Positions 44,911-58,000 of a DNA stretch of 64,000 nucleotides are shown piece after piece; within the stretch, counting starts at the first letter, position 1, and the number at the start of each line of letters is the position of its first letter. Both the position numbers and the translations under genes were made by a program. The notes below the pieces were generated by a model. That model saw only the letters and a list, made by a program, of their open reading frames with translations, had not been told where the DNA came from and made no database searches. This DNA is from Welwitschia mirabilis (taxonomy: Eukaryota > Gnetophyta > Gnetopsida > Welwitschiales): assembly GCA_051453625.1 (NCBI GenBank), contig JBOZIK010000001.1, positions 252,480,882-252,544,881 on the forward strand, in the 5' to 3' direction.

Positions 44911-47590
44911 TTTGGTACAACCTTGAACATGGTAGAAGCACTTATTTTAGATATTTCCCTTAATAAGGAGGACTTCCATCTTATCATTATTTGAATTATT
45001 TCTTAGCTTATTCCTTTAGATATTATGATGTTATTTGATCATCTTTTAAACTTGACTTATGTGTTGTTTTATGAAGTTTTCATAACTAGTATTCATACTT
45101 GGATACTTTATAGTGATAATATTAGATTTACCCAGTCTTTTGATATCCCCATGTCTATGAACTTTAACTTGAAGAAAGATGCCTTAGTTCTTGTGCTTTT
45201 TTTTTTTAATGGTATAAGGCCTTTTATATATAGGTGTGTTTATTTTTGTTTTTTATTTCACTTATTTACCTTTATCTTTTTGAGTGTGTGATCATGTGAA
45301 AATTATTCAAAAAGTTTATTATTAAAAAATAAAAAAATAATGATCAAATCTAATTGTATTTATGATTAAAAAACTACATGACCATAATGATGTCCTACAA
45401 TATTAAGGTAATTTTTTTCAAAAGGAAACTTTAGCAGTATTAGTAGCTATGGAAACTTCANNNNNNNNNNNNNNNNNNNNNNNNNNNNNNNNNNNNNNNN
45501 NNNNNNNNNNNNNNNNNNNNNNNNNNNNNNNNNNNNNNNNNNNNNNNNNNNNNNNNNNNNNNNNNNNNNNNNNNNNNNNNNNNNNNNNNNNNNNNNNNNN
45601 NNNNNNNNNNNNNNNNNNNNNNNNNNNNNNNNNNNNNNNNNNNNNNNNNNNNNNNNNNNNNNNNNNNNNNNNNNNNNNNNNNNNNNNNNNNNNNNNNNNN
45701 NNNNNNNNNNNNNNNNNNNNNNNNNNNNNNNNNNNNNNNNNNNNNNNNNNNNNNNNNNNNNNNNNNNNNNNNNNNNNNNNNNNNNNNNNNNNNNNNNNNN
45801 NNNNNNNNNNNNNNNNNNNNNNNNNNNNNNNNNNNNNNNNNNNNNNNNNNNNNNNNNNNNNNNNNNNNNNNNNNNNNNNNNNNNNNNNNNNNNNNNNNNN
45901 NNNNNNNNNNNNNNNNNCAGTATTAGTAGCTATGGAAACTTCACTAGGGATTAGTTGGTCATGTTTTGTGGGTCCTTGCTTCTTTGACTATGATTATGCT
46001 TCACTCATCATAGAAAAGTTCTAACAAACTTTAAGGCTATGGGATCAGTGGTAGTCCTAGTATTATCAGAGGCATTTCTTATTTCTTAGACTCTTAGTAT
46101 TCCCACATGATCATTTCACTTTTGAGGATTTGGATGTGTTTTGGGATATGAGTAAGGGAGTTCATTTTTTAGTATTTTTTGATCTTATCATTTATTGTTA
46201 TAAGTACTTGATCTGTTATATCATCATAAGCGCTACCTTAAGTGAAACTTTACGGAGTTGATACATTTTGTTATACATTTTTATTTAGATGGCCTTATGA
46301 TGTCTTTCATGAAAGTTTGCTAGGTTAGAATTTATTATAAACAAGAAATCTTTTTCATGTTCCTTGTATCCATTTTTATTTTACTTTTTATTTGATTTTT
46401 TAGTTTGTTATTTTAAAGTCATTTCCATATTTTCTCATTTTCACTTAGTACCTTATTATTTAGTAGTTTCCTTATTATATTTATGACATATCATGTTAAT
46501 TTTCTTTTAGCATTAATATTAAATAAATAATATTTCATGTTTTATAGTTTTTATAAGATTTCTTAAATCTTCTAGAGTTATACAAGAGGTTTGAACCTAT
46601 TTATTTAATTTAATTGTCAGGTTTTAATCTAATTAGTATGTTTTCATTAGTCCTATTTTTCATTTATTTTGAGTTTTTCCCTCATCATCCTGATTTGTTA
46701 TGACTCTTTATTGTTTCATCTCTTTTGAAGCTTTTTGATAAAATTTTTTACCTTATGCTGATATTTGAGCCTAGCTTACTTGAATAATATTTTAATTTTT
46801 AAGAAAAAGTTTCAAGTACCATCGTTCACCTAGTCGTCTAGAGGCTATCATTTGAAGACATTTCTAAATGATGTGATCAAATGATAATGTGATAAAACCA
46901 TAGGATTATCTCTTTTTCCTTATTTTTTTCATTTCTTTATTATTCTACTTATTCCTTTGAGATATGATAGTCCCCCTACTCCTTACTAATGCATTGTAAG
47001 TTATCCTTGTGAGATTCACTCATCGGATTTTCAGATTTTTGTTATTTTTTGAAAATGAGGTATGTTTTTCTTTCTCTTATCTTTTTTGATTTTTTCTCCT
47101 ATTTCTTAGCCTTTTGATGTGTAATTTTCACTTATTCATTTTTTCATTCTCTTCAATTAGAAACTTATGAATCTAATTTTTGTTACATATTATGAAAGAT
47201 ATGATAAAATGTGCATTTTATAAGATAAAATTATGTTTTTACTTTTGGCACTCATTTTATCATAAGCTGTAAGCTAAACATTAGTGATCCTTTAGGGTAA
47301 ATTGATCATTAGGACATGTTTTACATTTTTAGTGGATTAGATTTTTCATTTGAGAAATTTAATTTTTACCTTATATGGGGCTCGCTTAAAAGAAATGTTT
47401 TGCACTTTTCACATATTTTAAAATTTTCTTCACATGACTAGGTAATACAAGATGCATTGACATTTCTGTGGGGAAGCAAGATAAATCTTCATAATTGTTT
47501 ACATTGTTTATCAATTTTTGGGAATGTTTTAAGCATCCACGTAATGTATTTAGTTATGTCCATTATATATCACATAACTTATTGAGTATT
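44911..47590 (+). other. Athila-like 3' region, first part, no known gene; 457-N gap
   Basis: Between integrase and the next long frame there is only AT-rich DNA with short frames (45025-45291, hydrophobic, unrecognised). A 457-N gap lies at 45,461-45,917. A 26-bp phrase (cagtattagtagctatggaa then acttca) stands on both sides of the gap (45435-45460 and 45918-45943). Confidence 0.5.
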
Positions 47591-48860
47591 TTTTATTAAG
47601 TACGCCTCATACATGTATAGTTAGACAGGCTAAGAGTAGGGCTAAAGCTGTTGAGCATGAGGAAGGTCCTTTAGTACCATCGAAGGTAAACCATGCAAAG
47701 CCTATGCATTCCCCACCTTGACACATGAGATCTCTTACTATTTAGACTATTAATATCTATGTTGAGAGACATTTTAGGGATTTTATGAGCTAGTTAGAGC
47801 TAGAGATTAATAAGAGGCTCATTGATTTATAACTCTAATATATTTTAGATGTGCATGAGGCATACTATGTTTTAAAGGCTAGGGATCTTTATGATATCAT
47901 GCATATTAAGCAACGTCCTAATTCTCATGGACACCTTATAGATATGATTGTCACCATGATTTGAGATTACAAGATCATAATTTCTCTAAACCACATTACA
48001 ATAGTGATTGATCTAAGTGATATTGGGAGCATTCACATATATTATGCTAGTGAGACAAACAAGTGTTATACATACAATGTAGTATCAGATATTCCAATAG
48101 ATTTGACTCTAAATAGATAGGATGTTTTAGTGACATAGTTGACTACTACCTATAGGATTTTACACAGAGGACTGATTTACAACATTAGCTCATATTTGCA
48201 TGACAGTCACACTATGATGGCTTATCTTTATATTTTNNNNNNNNNNATATTTTTACAGCATTCAAGTAAGATGAGTAGATGGACTTTCTTACATTTATAT
48301 GGAGGAGATTGATGTCCATGGTTAAGGCATGATAATTATACACTCTAGGATATTCATGTCTCCTCTTAGCCATGTGTAGATAATTTGGGATACCAGAGCT
48401 TATATGTAAGTAACACCTTACACATATTCAAAATTTATCTCACTATTTATAAGACATGGATATACAGGTACTAAGAGAGATAGAGAGATCTCAGATTTAG
48501 AGACTCACTAATAGATTTTAATTAGAACAGATTTAGGTCATCCTAATAGAGACCACTAAGATCATTAAAGTTTTTGTTAATAGTGATATCTCAACACTTA
48601 ACCAAAGGAATTAGACACTTAAGTAAAGGATTAATAGAGTTAATAGAAGAGTGTATCACTCTGAGGATAAGCTAGTAGACGTATGTCAATGCATCTTATA
48701 TATTAATCAGAGTGTGATACTTAACCTTATAGAGACAGTTCAAGTATAAGGAGATGAGATAATTCATTCTATCTCTACATTGTTGGATCTTCATTTCCCT
48801 ATAGACCCTAAGCATTCTCCTTCCTTTCTTATATACTTAAACTTGTTGCCCATTCTAATT
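47590..48860 (+). pseudogene. post-pol reading frame in the Athila-like element, identity unknown
   Basis: One frame stays readable over about 630 bases with a stop every ~25-50 codons, all explicable as decayed Q, W or R: RQAKSRAKAVEHEEGPLVPS, HFRDFMS.LELEINKRLIDL, HEAYYVLKARDLYDI and TYRILHRGLIYNISSYLHDS. After the 10-N gap, another frame reads NRVNRRVYHSEDKLVDVCQ and ends near LDLHFPIDPKHSPSFL. Athila-group elements often carry an env-like or other frame in this position, but I see no clear signal peptide or membrane segment and do not recognise the protein. Confidence 0.45.
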
Positions 48861-49402
48861 TCATCATGAAGTAACAAGAAGAGTGATTTATTTATATTTT
48901 GTATCTTTCTATCCATATGTATTACACTAAAAACTCATGTCATATTTACATATGTTATTTTTAGTATAAGCATGATATACATTGTTATTATTGAATTTCA
49001 TGCTTTTCACATATTATTTTTACATTTCATGATGAGGATTAATTATATTTCTTGCGATCATTTTCTTTATATACTATACATTTTAGTAGAGGACTATTGA
49101 TTATCAGTTATTTAATTATTATTTTTCTAAAAAATTTATCCTTTCAAGAATAGTTTTTTAAGCCTTTCAACCTCCATATCATCTGAACAATGACCCAACA
49201 ATAGTATGATTAGTTTATTACATAGGTAAAAACATCAGTTATTTATTTTTGATAATTCTATGTATATCTGTAAGATTTTTGAAAATTCTTTCTGTGATTA
49301 TTTTTCAATGCCTTAATTGTTTTTATTACTAGTTAAGTTGACTCATAATCATGATTATCTACTTAGTTTTATCAATAACTAATAAGTCTAAATGAAGGGC
49401 TA

Positions 49403-50560
49403 TGTTGTGCTATCAACTTGTATGTATTTGATAGAATATTTTGAGTAGTTTTATAGGGTATTAGACAAGTTTATGCTAGATTTCGATGATAATAGAGAGC
49501 TCAGAAGAATAACTCAAAAACATAAAATCCTCATTACATTTTATATCATTTGAAGTAGTTTATAGTATTTCATATCTAAAGTAAAATTCCTACAAACATT
49601 AAAGCTAATCTGTTACATGAACAACTGTTAAAAAGCCTATCATCCACCTCATCATGTGGACGATTGTATAGATGACAGAACACTTAAACAAAGTAGGATG
49701 CCAATTGGGGTCAATCTGGTAGCTGATATAGAATTCTTATGAGGTGGCATCATCTTATTTATTATTCAGACAACTAGTAGGATGGTACCTAAATTAGATA
49801 CTTCACTAAACTCTATCTAACTTTCACCATTTATCTCCTAGTTTCTTATGCAATTACTAGGATTGTTCCTATGCTTGTTAGTCTTGTCTTTTTTTAGACT
49901 ATGTTTTATTAATAAATATCAACTCCACCCTTGACTTCATCTTATCTTTATTTGCACTAGAAATTCTTATGATAGGAGAGTAAAGGGTCAAAAATCCATT
50001 CATTGTTATTGCAAAGAGATTCTGTATATTTCCCTTATAGCTTATGTTGCTTTTGATTTTGTAACAGCTTTTTTAGTGATATATATATTATGAGAACAAC
50101 ATTTGTTAAGGTTGAGTATTGTTCGTTTAGTTTCATTATATTTCCTTTCCTAGACTAACTTTACATAGTTTTCATATTCTATTCAATGTAGCTGATAGAT
50201 TAGATTAGTCTTAATCTACTAATAGAATTTCTTGATTGATCTAGATTATACAAGGTTAATTTCTATATCAAGTTGATCTGGTAATCAGATAGAAGTTATA
50301 CTTAGTTTGGATTTTCATTTCATTTGCATAAGTGTATTTGCATTACTATTTCTACATAGTTATTAATTTCTACTTTAAAGATATATTGTGTTTCATTTAT
50401 GAAATTAATTATTTTTCTTCTCACATAAGCCTTCAATAAGAATATGACATTTGGGTCAATCATATCTATATTAGTTATTATGTTGTGCAAAATCTATATT
50501 TCTTTGTAAACGATAGGATCTTCTTAAGAATGTAACATTACACAAATACATACTACAACT
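49403..50560 (+). repeat. Athila-like 3' LTR
   Basis: Begins TGTTGTGCTATCAACTTG after an aaatgaagggcta purine-rich tract. It matches 37,776-38,906 throughout and ends ...tactacaact just before tatat. Length 1,158 versus 1,131 for the 5' copy. Confidence 0.85.
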
Positions 50561-50565
50561 TATAT
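50561..50565 (+). repeat. target-site duplication (right), tatat
   Basis: Right-hand copy of the duplication at 37771-37775. After it the long-LTR array sequence resumes (acatagtatatacatttaag), matching the uninterrupted copy near 55,426-55,446. Confidence 0.8.
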
Positions 50566-53500
50566 ACATAGTATATACATTTAAGATAGTGGTTATGAGT
50601 TTCTAATGAAAGTAATGAAATATCATAAGAATATTTTAAATGTACATTTATAGCCTTTTATTTTATCTCATAAAAATAACTAAATTATATTTTACACAAT
50701 AACATATTTATTAAGAATTAGATGAAAATCTATATTTGTAATCCATATTTGTAGAATCTTTCTTTAATGAACATTTAGTATATCATCATTCCTTATTAGC
50801 TCATATGTTTTATAATTATTTTTATCTTTATTACATCTTAAGTTTTTATGCTATAAATCTTATGATATGTTTTACCTAAATGAATGAAATATTAACATGT
50901 ATTGTACGAAGATTTTTTTTAGCCTAAAATAGTAATATTATGTTGGTAGCTATAGACTTCTTGATGTTCCATGTTTTTAAACATAATTTTAATTCATAAA
51001 CTATGTGTCTATGAACATTATTTAATAGAGTTGTATGCCTTTAATTTGGATCTACATGTTTTAGATCCTTATGTTATAGTTGACATGAATGAATGTTCAT
51101 GTTTGTCATAGGGTTGTGCAAATTAAAATTTGTTATAGTAGCTAATGCATAATTAATAGTTAAATATATAACAAATAATATATAGCTTTTTCACATCATT
51201 GGTTCCTTAATGCTTATTAAATTTAGTATTCCATGCATTTATAATGAAATGAAAAACTTTCTTTGTGTTTTTCACTACTAAATCATAAATCTAATCAAGT
51301 TCTTTTATGTTTAGTGCTTCTTTTATCCATGAAAATATATGTACATGTGAAATTCATTTATGGCACCACTCAAATCTTATCTAATAGTGCATAACATTAA
51401 ATTCTTGATGAGAATAAACTCTTTAAAGTTTTTATGACTATTAAGAGTGTACTTTGATATAATGTATTAGTTGTAAATGATGTTTTATGTTCTCTATCTT
51501 CTAACTTTAACTTCATCCTATGATTTTTCATTGTCATCTATACTTTTTCAATAAGAGGTGTTCCTCTTAGAGATGATAAAGTGAAGTATTTTTATTAGAG
51601 AAAAAAAATTATAGGTTATTATAAAAGAGTAATTAAAAACTCTAAAATAACAGTAAAAAAATAACAATGAGCTAGAAAATGTACAAAGGTGGTAAAATAT
51701 ATAAGAAGAGAATATGTGAAGAACATAAGAATGAAAATGCTATTGTTGATGTTCAAATACTTCTTTATGCATCTTCAAAATCCTTCTTTTAGAGCTTTTA
51801 TTAAAGAAATGAAAATGGTACTAGATGTTTTTTCCCTTTTTGATTCTTAAATTCATGTGAAATTTTGCAAACTTTGGGGAAAATTTCTTTTATAAAATTT
51901 TGCAATTAACATAAATTTTCTAATTAAAATTGTAACTAAATCAAGTCATTTGAATCACTCACATATTTGTACTAAATTTTAATATTAGATATTAGGTTTA
52001 TTTACATTTTTATTTTTTTCCTTTTCTGTTATTTATATTAAAAACTTTTAAAGTTTTTTTATATATTTTTATTTTCTTTAAATTTAATGGGTCATGTAAA
52101 GACAAAATTGAAAATGAGTCATGTTTTATTTTTTTTCCTTTTGATTTTTATATTTAAAAATAAAAATAAAAAGGTAAATGATTGATTTATGCTTCCCAAC
52201 TTCCAAATAAATTAGTAGCTACAGACTAGTCCCTCAACCAAAATAAGTATTTGAATAATTAAAATTTTTATAACCTTAAATAGTTAAATTCTTTTAAAGC
52301 TCTTTTATAGAATGTTTAGTATTCTAGCCTAAAAGATGTTAACACATGTAGGAACATGTATGTTGATTAAGTATATGTTGTAAAATGTGAGAAGTTTTCG
52401 TAACTTGAATGGAACTTATATAGATTGAAATTTTATTAACCAAGCTTCTATCTTACTATGCATCCTTTTTTTAGACATATTTACACTTAATTAGTAAGTA
52501 TTTTATACTTCTAACTCAATGGCTAGCTAATTGTTTAATACATTATGGTGAAAGTTTAAGATCAGATAAAGGAAAAATTGAATTCATAGTCTAATGTTGT
52601 AATGTATTTGAGACATAGTCTTTAGCCGAAGGTCAAGAGTATCTCATTCTTGTCAAAGATGGTATAATCAAGACTTTTAGAATTATATCTTTCAATCAAA
52701 GTATACTCATTTTAATTACTCAAAAAATGACTTAATTACTTCTAGAGCATTATATCATGCTAATTATGGAATTAAACATTTGAAATCCATGATCTACTAA
52801 ATAGAAGATAGATGTCCCATTATTTAGATTGCCTCCTCATTAATTGTATCTCATTATTGTTATTTTTCATCCCATACTCTTCAAATATCTTGTGCTCTTG
52901 GTAGTTTGTATGAGCTTAACTCTATCCTTTGGGATTACTACTTCATAATGATAATATGGTATTTGATGATATAATTATTTTATTTTTTCATAGATTTAAG
53001 GTATAATTTACTTTTTATATTTAATTATTTGGCATAATTATCCCTTTGAAAAGTGATATTGTAAAAAGTAATATAATCTTAAAAGTAATGAAACTTTAGT
53101 CAACATAAATTATTCCTATAGATAAATTAAATGACTTGGAAGATGTAATAAATAATAAAAAATTACAAAATCTCTTATCATATTGGATTTGAAAGTTAAA
53201 ATTTTACTTAACAAATTTTTACTTAGAAAAAATTATCATGATAATGATAAGTCTTTTGTAAAAAAAGACATTAATAAAATTTAAATATTTTTAAAACATA
53301 TTTTTTAATCTTTTATTTATAACAAACTAAACTAAACAAATTAATGTTAATTTTTCTTTATTTTTACAATATATTTTCAACCTCATGTTTCTTGAAATCC
53401 ATAAGTTATAAAATCCCATAAATATTATTTAAATTAACTACACTATAAGGGATTAGAAAAGGATGAACGAGGACTACTAAAGTTAGGGTATTATGGTTGG

Positions 53501-53739
53501 TAAATGTTTCACAGTAGTAATTAAAATTAAGGATATAAGTTGTACTTTAAATGTTAATCTTTTCATATATAAACATGCACAGACAACATGGATGAGTAAT
53601 AAGCCTTTAATATAATCTCTAATTCTTAAAATCTTCATTTGGAAGAATTTCTAAAAATTCCTCTACATGGTCTAATTAATTTATATATATATGAGTGTAT
53701 TTCAACAGAATTTTATTATGTGTCTCTTATTTCATTGCA
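50566..53739 (+). repeat. long-LTR array: rest of LTR1
   Basis: Continues 37,350-37,775 and matches 55,446-59,463. Landmarks paired between copies are agtaatgaaatatcataaga (50609 / 55469), the ttagagatgataaag phrase (51567 / 56517) and the 'ccctcaaccaaaataagtatt' phrase (52232 / 58012). It ends ...ttcattgca at 53739. No protein-coding potential seen. Confidence 0.5.
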
Positions 53740-53753
53740 TAAGTATTAGAGTG
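53740..53753 (+). promoter_or_regulatory. possible primer-binding site (iMet type), unit 1
   Basis: taagtattagagtg follows the ...ttgca end. It resembles TTGGTATCAGAGTG with G-to-A, C-to-T and one T-to-A, and the same decayed form recurs in unit 2 at 59464. Confidence 0.45.
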
Positions 53754-55005
53754 AGGGAGAAATAAGACACATGGAATGTGTAGAAAAGACATGCAATTAA
53801 ATAATATAACTAAAGTAGACATCTGATAGAAAAATGAATTGCAATGGATTTTACATTGAATTCAAGTTAGTTCTAACATCCTAAGAGAATACCAAAATTA
53901 GGTAGATTCATTCTTTCTTATTTCTTTAGAATCTATAAGATGCACAAGTGAACTGGATTATTATATGAACTTTCATATGTTTAAGTAGGTAAATAGAGAT
54001 ACTAGATTTACTAATACTATTAGGATAATTATAGATAATAAGAAACATAAGAAAAGAATTTTATTTTAGATTTTATCTTAGTTTAATGAAATTATAATAT
54101 AGATTCCTAGACATTCTATTTTTTTACCCAAAGATAGTAGAAAATTTAATGAAAACCATAGCATTCTTTGAGAAATATGTTATTTTCTTATATTTCATTA
54201 TTATTTATAATCTCTATAATTTCTATGACAAATAATGGAACTGCTATTAGAGAAACTTATAAGAAATCCCTTTCTAGAGGCCATTTTAAAAAACAAAACC
54301 ATAAAACCTTTTGGGTGTTGAAACCTTCTTAAGAAATAGTCTTTCTACTTGTACATTTTCAAAAGATCCTATTATATTTACATTTTGTTTCTTTAGGTTT
54401 TGATGCATTTTTTAGAAATATAGGAAAATTTCTAAGTAACTAGTTCTAATACTTTATTTTCATGAAAATTTATCTTTTAAATCTTCTTCTTTCTTTTGAC
54501 TTTATTCTTTTTCTTACTCTAGAGGATTTATTCATGATTGTATAGAAATAGAATAAATAAGCTAGTCACATCATGAAATTATTGTTTTAAACTTACTTAA
54601 TGCTTTTGATCCTTATTTTAAAGACTTGATCATGAATTATATACTATTAGATGTTTATCTAGTGACTAGGAAGGGAATTAAAGGTAATGGAAATAGTGTC
54701 TATGTGAAGAATCCTAAATTTATCCATTTGAGAAGAGTATATGTAGATGAAGAAGGTTGCATGAGATGAATCATGAAAAAAATATGTAGATATTTGTAGG
54801 AATTTTATTTTATTTAATTTAAAAATTAAATCTAGAAATCTTTTATCATGTGGAGGTTTTTCTAATTGTTGTTGTCTTTATTCTTCTGTTTTCAATATTA
54901 TACATGTTTGATTTAATGGGCATGTAAAGACAAATTTGAAAAGATAAAATTATGCATTACATCCTAACCTTCTAGATAAATCTTTAGCTAAGGATTGTCC
55001 TCTTG
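53754..55005 (+). pseudogene. internal domain, unit 1, with exon-like conserved blocks; product unknown
   Basis: A ~1.25-kb domain conserved in unit 2. Points shared by both copies: a block starting MTNNGTAIRETYKKSLSRGH at 54225 (unit 2: MIDNGSTSKETREKFLSKGH at 59964); a 39-base segment 54397-54435 between an ag acceptor-like and a gtaac donor-like site; a pyrimidine tract ending in ctctag at 54532; and, from about 54675, IKGNGNSVYVKNPKFIHLRR with VYVDEEGCMR. The reading frame across the blocks is not settled, and I do not recognise the protein. It could be a captured, intron-containing gene fragment or an unusual gag. Confidence 0.35.
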
Positions 55006-55009
55006 ACAA

Positions 55010-58000
55010 AAACTAGCTTAGATATATATTATGGATATATCTAAGATTTGTAAAAGTAATATTTATTAATACTTCCGTTATGGATGAGAATACAAGATTG
55101 ATTAAAAGAAACTACTATGGATAATTTAGGTTGATCTTAGATTAAAAACAAACATAGATCATTCATCACGTAGTCAACATTGACCTTCATCCAAAAGTTA
55201 ACACTTATCACTTAGGCAAAATATTTTTTTTACTGATTATGAGGAAAAATTTTAGAAAAGAGAGAAGCTTTAACTATGTAGTCAAAGATTAATGTTGACT
55301 TTGTGATAAATTATTTATATTTTATTGATTTAAGATTAACCTAAGTATTGTTACTATTAATTAATTCTTCTACCCTTAATCATAAGATAGTACTAATAAA
55401 TATTACTAGGCAAGATGTTAGATGTATATATAGTATATATCTAAGATACTAAATATGAGATACTAATGTAAGTAATGAAATATCACAAGAATATCTTGAA
55501 TGTACATTTATAAATAATGTATTTTATCTTATAAAAGGTTTAAAATTATATATTACATAATAACATATTTATCAAGCATAGGTTAAAAGTTTGTTTTTTT
55601 TTCTGTATCTATATAATCATGCTATAATAAATGTTTAACTTATCATTAATCCTTATTAGGTCATACAATTTCTTATTATTTTTATCTTTATACAACTTTA
55701 AGTTGCAATATTGCAAGTACCATGGTATGTTATACCTAAAAGAATGAAATATTAGCATATACCTCATGAAGATGTTTTTAGACTAAATAGTAATATTGTA
55801 TTAGTAGTTGCAAATTTCTATGTATTTCATTTTTTTAAAGATGCTCTTGAGTTGTCAACTATATGTCTTTAAATATTGTTTAATAGAGTTATATACTGTT
55901 GACCATTTTAGATCTTCCTTTTGTACCTAACATCAATGAATATTCATGTTTATCTTAGGATTTTATAAATAATAATTTATTATAGTGGATAATTCATAAA
56001 AAATGATTAAATTCATATTATATAATAGGTATATTTTACACATATCATTGATTCTTTCATGCTTATATATCTACTATTCCATGCATTTATAATGAAATGA
56101 AAAATATTATTTATAATGTCTACTACTAAATCATAAATTCTATCAAGTTCTTCTATCTCTACTGCTCCTTTTGTCCATGAAACTATACATAAATGTGAAA
56201 CGTCTGTATGATATCAATCAAATATTATGTAATAATGCACAAAATTAGATTCCTTGATGAGAATAACCTCTTTGAATTTTTTATGATAGTTGAATGTGTA
56301 CTTTGAGATAATGTATGGGTTATGAATGATGTTTTACTTTTTCCATCTTCTAGATTTAACTTCATCATGTGAATATTCATGAGACATAATGTCAAATATA
56401 TCTAGCTAAGAAATATCTATAACACTAAGAGTAAAGAATGTTGTAGGTATTCCAAACTTGGTTTTCATATGTAAAGTTCACATCTTTGTTACCCCTTCAA
56501 TAGAAAGGTGTACATATTAGAGATGGTAAAGAGAAGTGCTTGTATCAAAGAAAAAGGATTACACATAAATGTAAAAGAGTAACTGAAAACTACAAAAAAA
56601 TAGTAAAGAAAACAATGATGAGCTAGTACATGTAGAGAAAAAAGATAGAATTTGAAGCTAGAGAATACATGAGCAGCATAAGGATAGAATTGATGTTAAT
56701 AGTATCCAAATCCCTATTTATGCATATTCAAAATCATTCATTTATATATTATACAAAAGAGATTATAATAATGCTAGATGTTTTTTTTCTTTATTTTTTT
56801 GAATTCATGTGAAATTTTACAAACTTTGGTAAAATTTCTTGTGTAAAATTTCATAATTAAACATGAATTTTGTTATTAAAATTTTGCATAAACCAATCTA
56901 ATTAGAACCAATCCCATATTTATACCAACTTTAACACTATGATTTTAGNNNNNNNNNNNNNNNNNNNNNNNNNNNNNNNNNNNNNNNNNNNNNNNNNNNN
57001 NNNNNNNNNNNNNNNNNNNNNNNNNNNNNNNNNNNNNNNNNNNNNNNNNNNNNNNNNNNNNNNNNNNNNNNNNNNNNNNNNNNNNNNNNNNNNNNNNNNN
57101 NNNNNNNNNNNNNNNNNNNNNNNNNNNNNNNNNNNNNNNNNNNNNNNNNNNNNNNNNNNNNNNNNNNNNNNNNNNNNNNNNNNNNNNNNNNNNNNNNNNN
57201 NNNNNNNNNNNNNNNNNNNNNNNNNNNNNNNNNNNNNNNNNNNNNNNNNNNNNNNNNNNNNNNNNNNNNNNNNNNNNNNNNNNNNNNNNNNNNNNNNNNN
57301 NNNNNNNNNNNNNNNNNNNNNNNNNNNNNNNNNNNNNNNNNNNNNNNNNNNNNNNNNNNNNNNNNNNNNNNNNNNNNNNNNNNNNNNNNNNNNNNNNNNN
57401 NNNNNNNNNNNNNNNNNNNNNNNNNNNNNNNNNNNNNNNNNNNNNNNNNNNNNNNNNNNNNNNNNNNNNNNNNNNNNNNNNNNNNNNNNNNNNNNNNNNN
57501 NNNNNNNNNNNNNNNNNNNNNNNNNNNNNNNNNNNNNNNNNNNNNNNNNNNNNNNNNNNNNNNNNNNNNNNNNNNNNNNNNNNNNNNNNNNNNNNNNNNN
57601 NNNNNNNNNNNNNTTTTTATAATTTTTATATTTAAAAATTTTAAAACATTTTTATTTTATTAAAATTTAATAGCTCATGTCAAGCAGATATCTGTGTTGA
57701 ATCTTAATAATATACTTATAGGTTTAGTTTTAATTTTTTAATTTTTATTTTCCCTTTCTTTTTAATTTTATGTTTAAAATCTCTAAATTATTTTTATATT
57801 TTTATGTTATTAAAATTTAATTAGTTACCTCGAGACATTTATGCATGTAAAATTCTTATGCTATAATTTAAATATATTTTCATTTTTATTTTTTGCATGG
57901 GTTATGTTTTACTTTTTCTTTTATAATTTTTATATTTAAAATTAAAAATGGAATGGTTAATGGGTGGGTTATGCTTCTTACCTCTTAAACAAATCAATAG

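Larger units (their letters stand above)
37776..50560 (+). mobile_element. Athila-like Ty3/gypsy element, near-complete structure, decayed
   Basis: A 12,785-bp element: 5' LTR, tRNA-Asp primer site, gag, protease, RT, RNase H, integrase, a 4.5-kb post-pol region with a further reading frame, and 3' LTR. The tRNA-Asp primer site, VVPKKDGKW-type RT, FMDEFS catalytic block and long 3' region fit the Athila branch. It sits inside LTR1 of the long-LTR array. Two gaps (457 N at 45,461-45,917; 10 N at 48,237-48,246) interrupt it. All coding parts carry stops or frameshifts. Confidence 0.9.

Noticed and set aside
45449-46024. 191-codon plus-strand frame
   Set aside because: Mostly N, with a duplicated 26-bp flank at both ends; not a gene.
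56939-57622. 227-codon plus-strand frame
   Set aside because: Only a few real codons; the rest is the 665-N gap.
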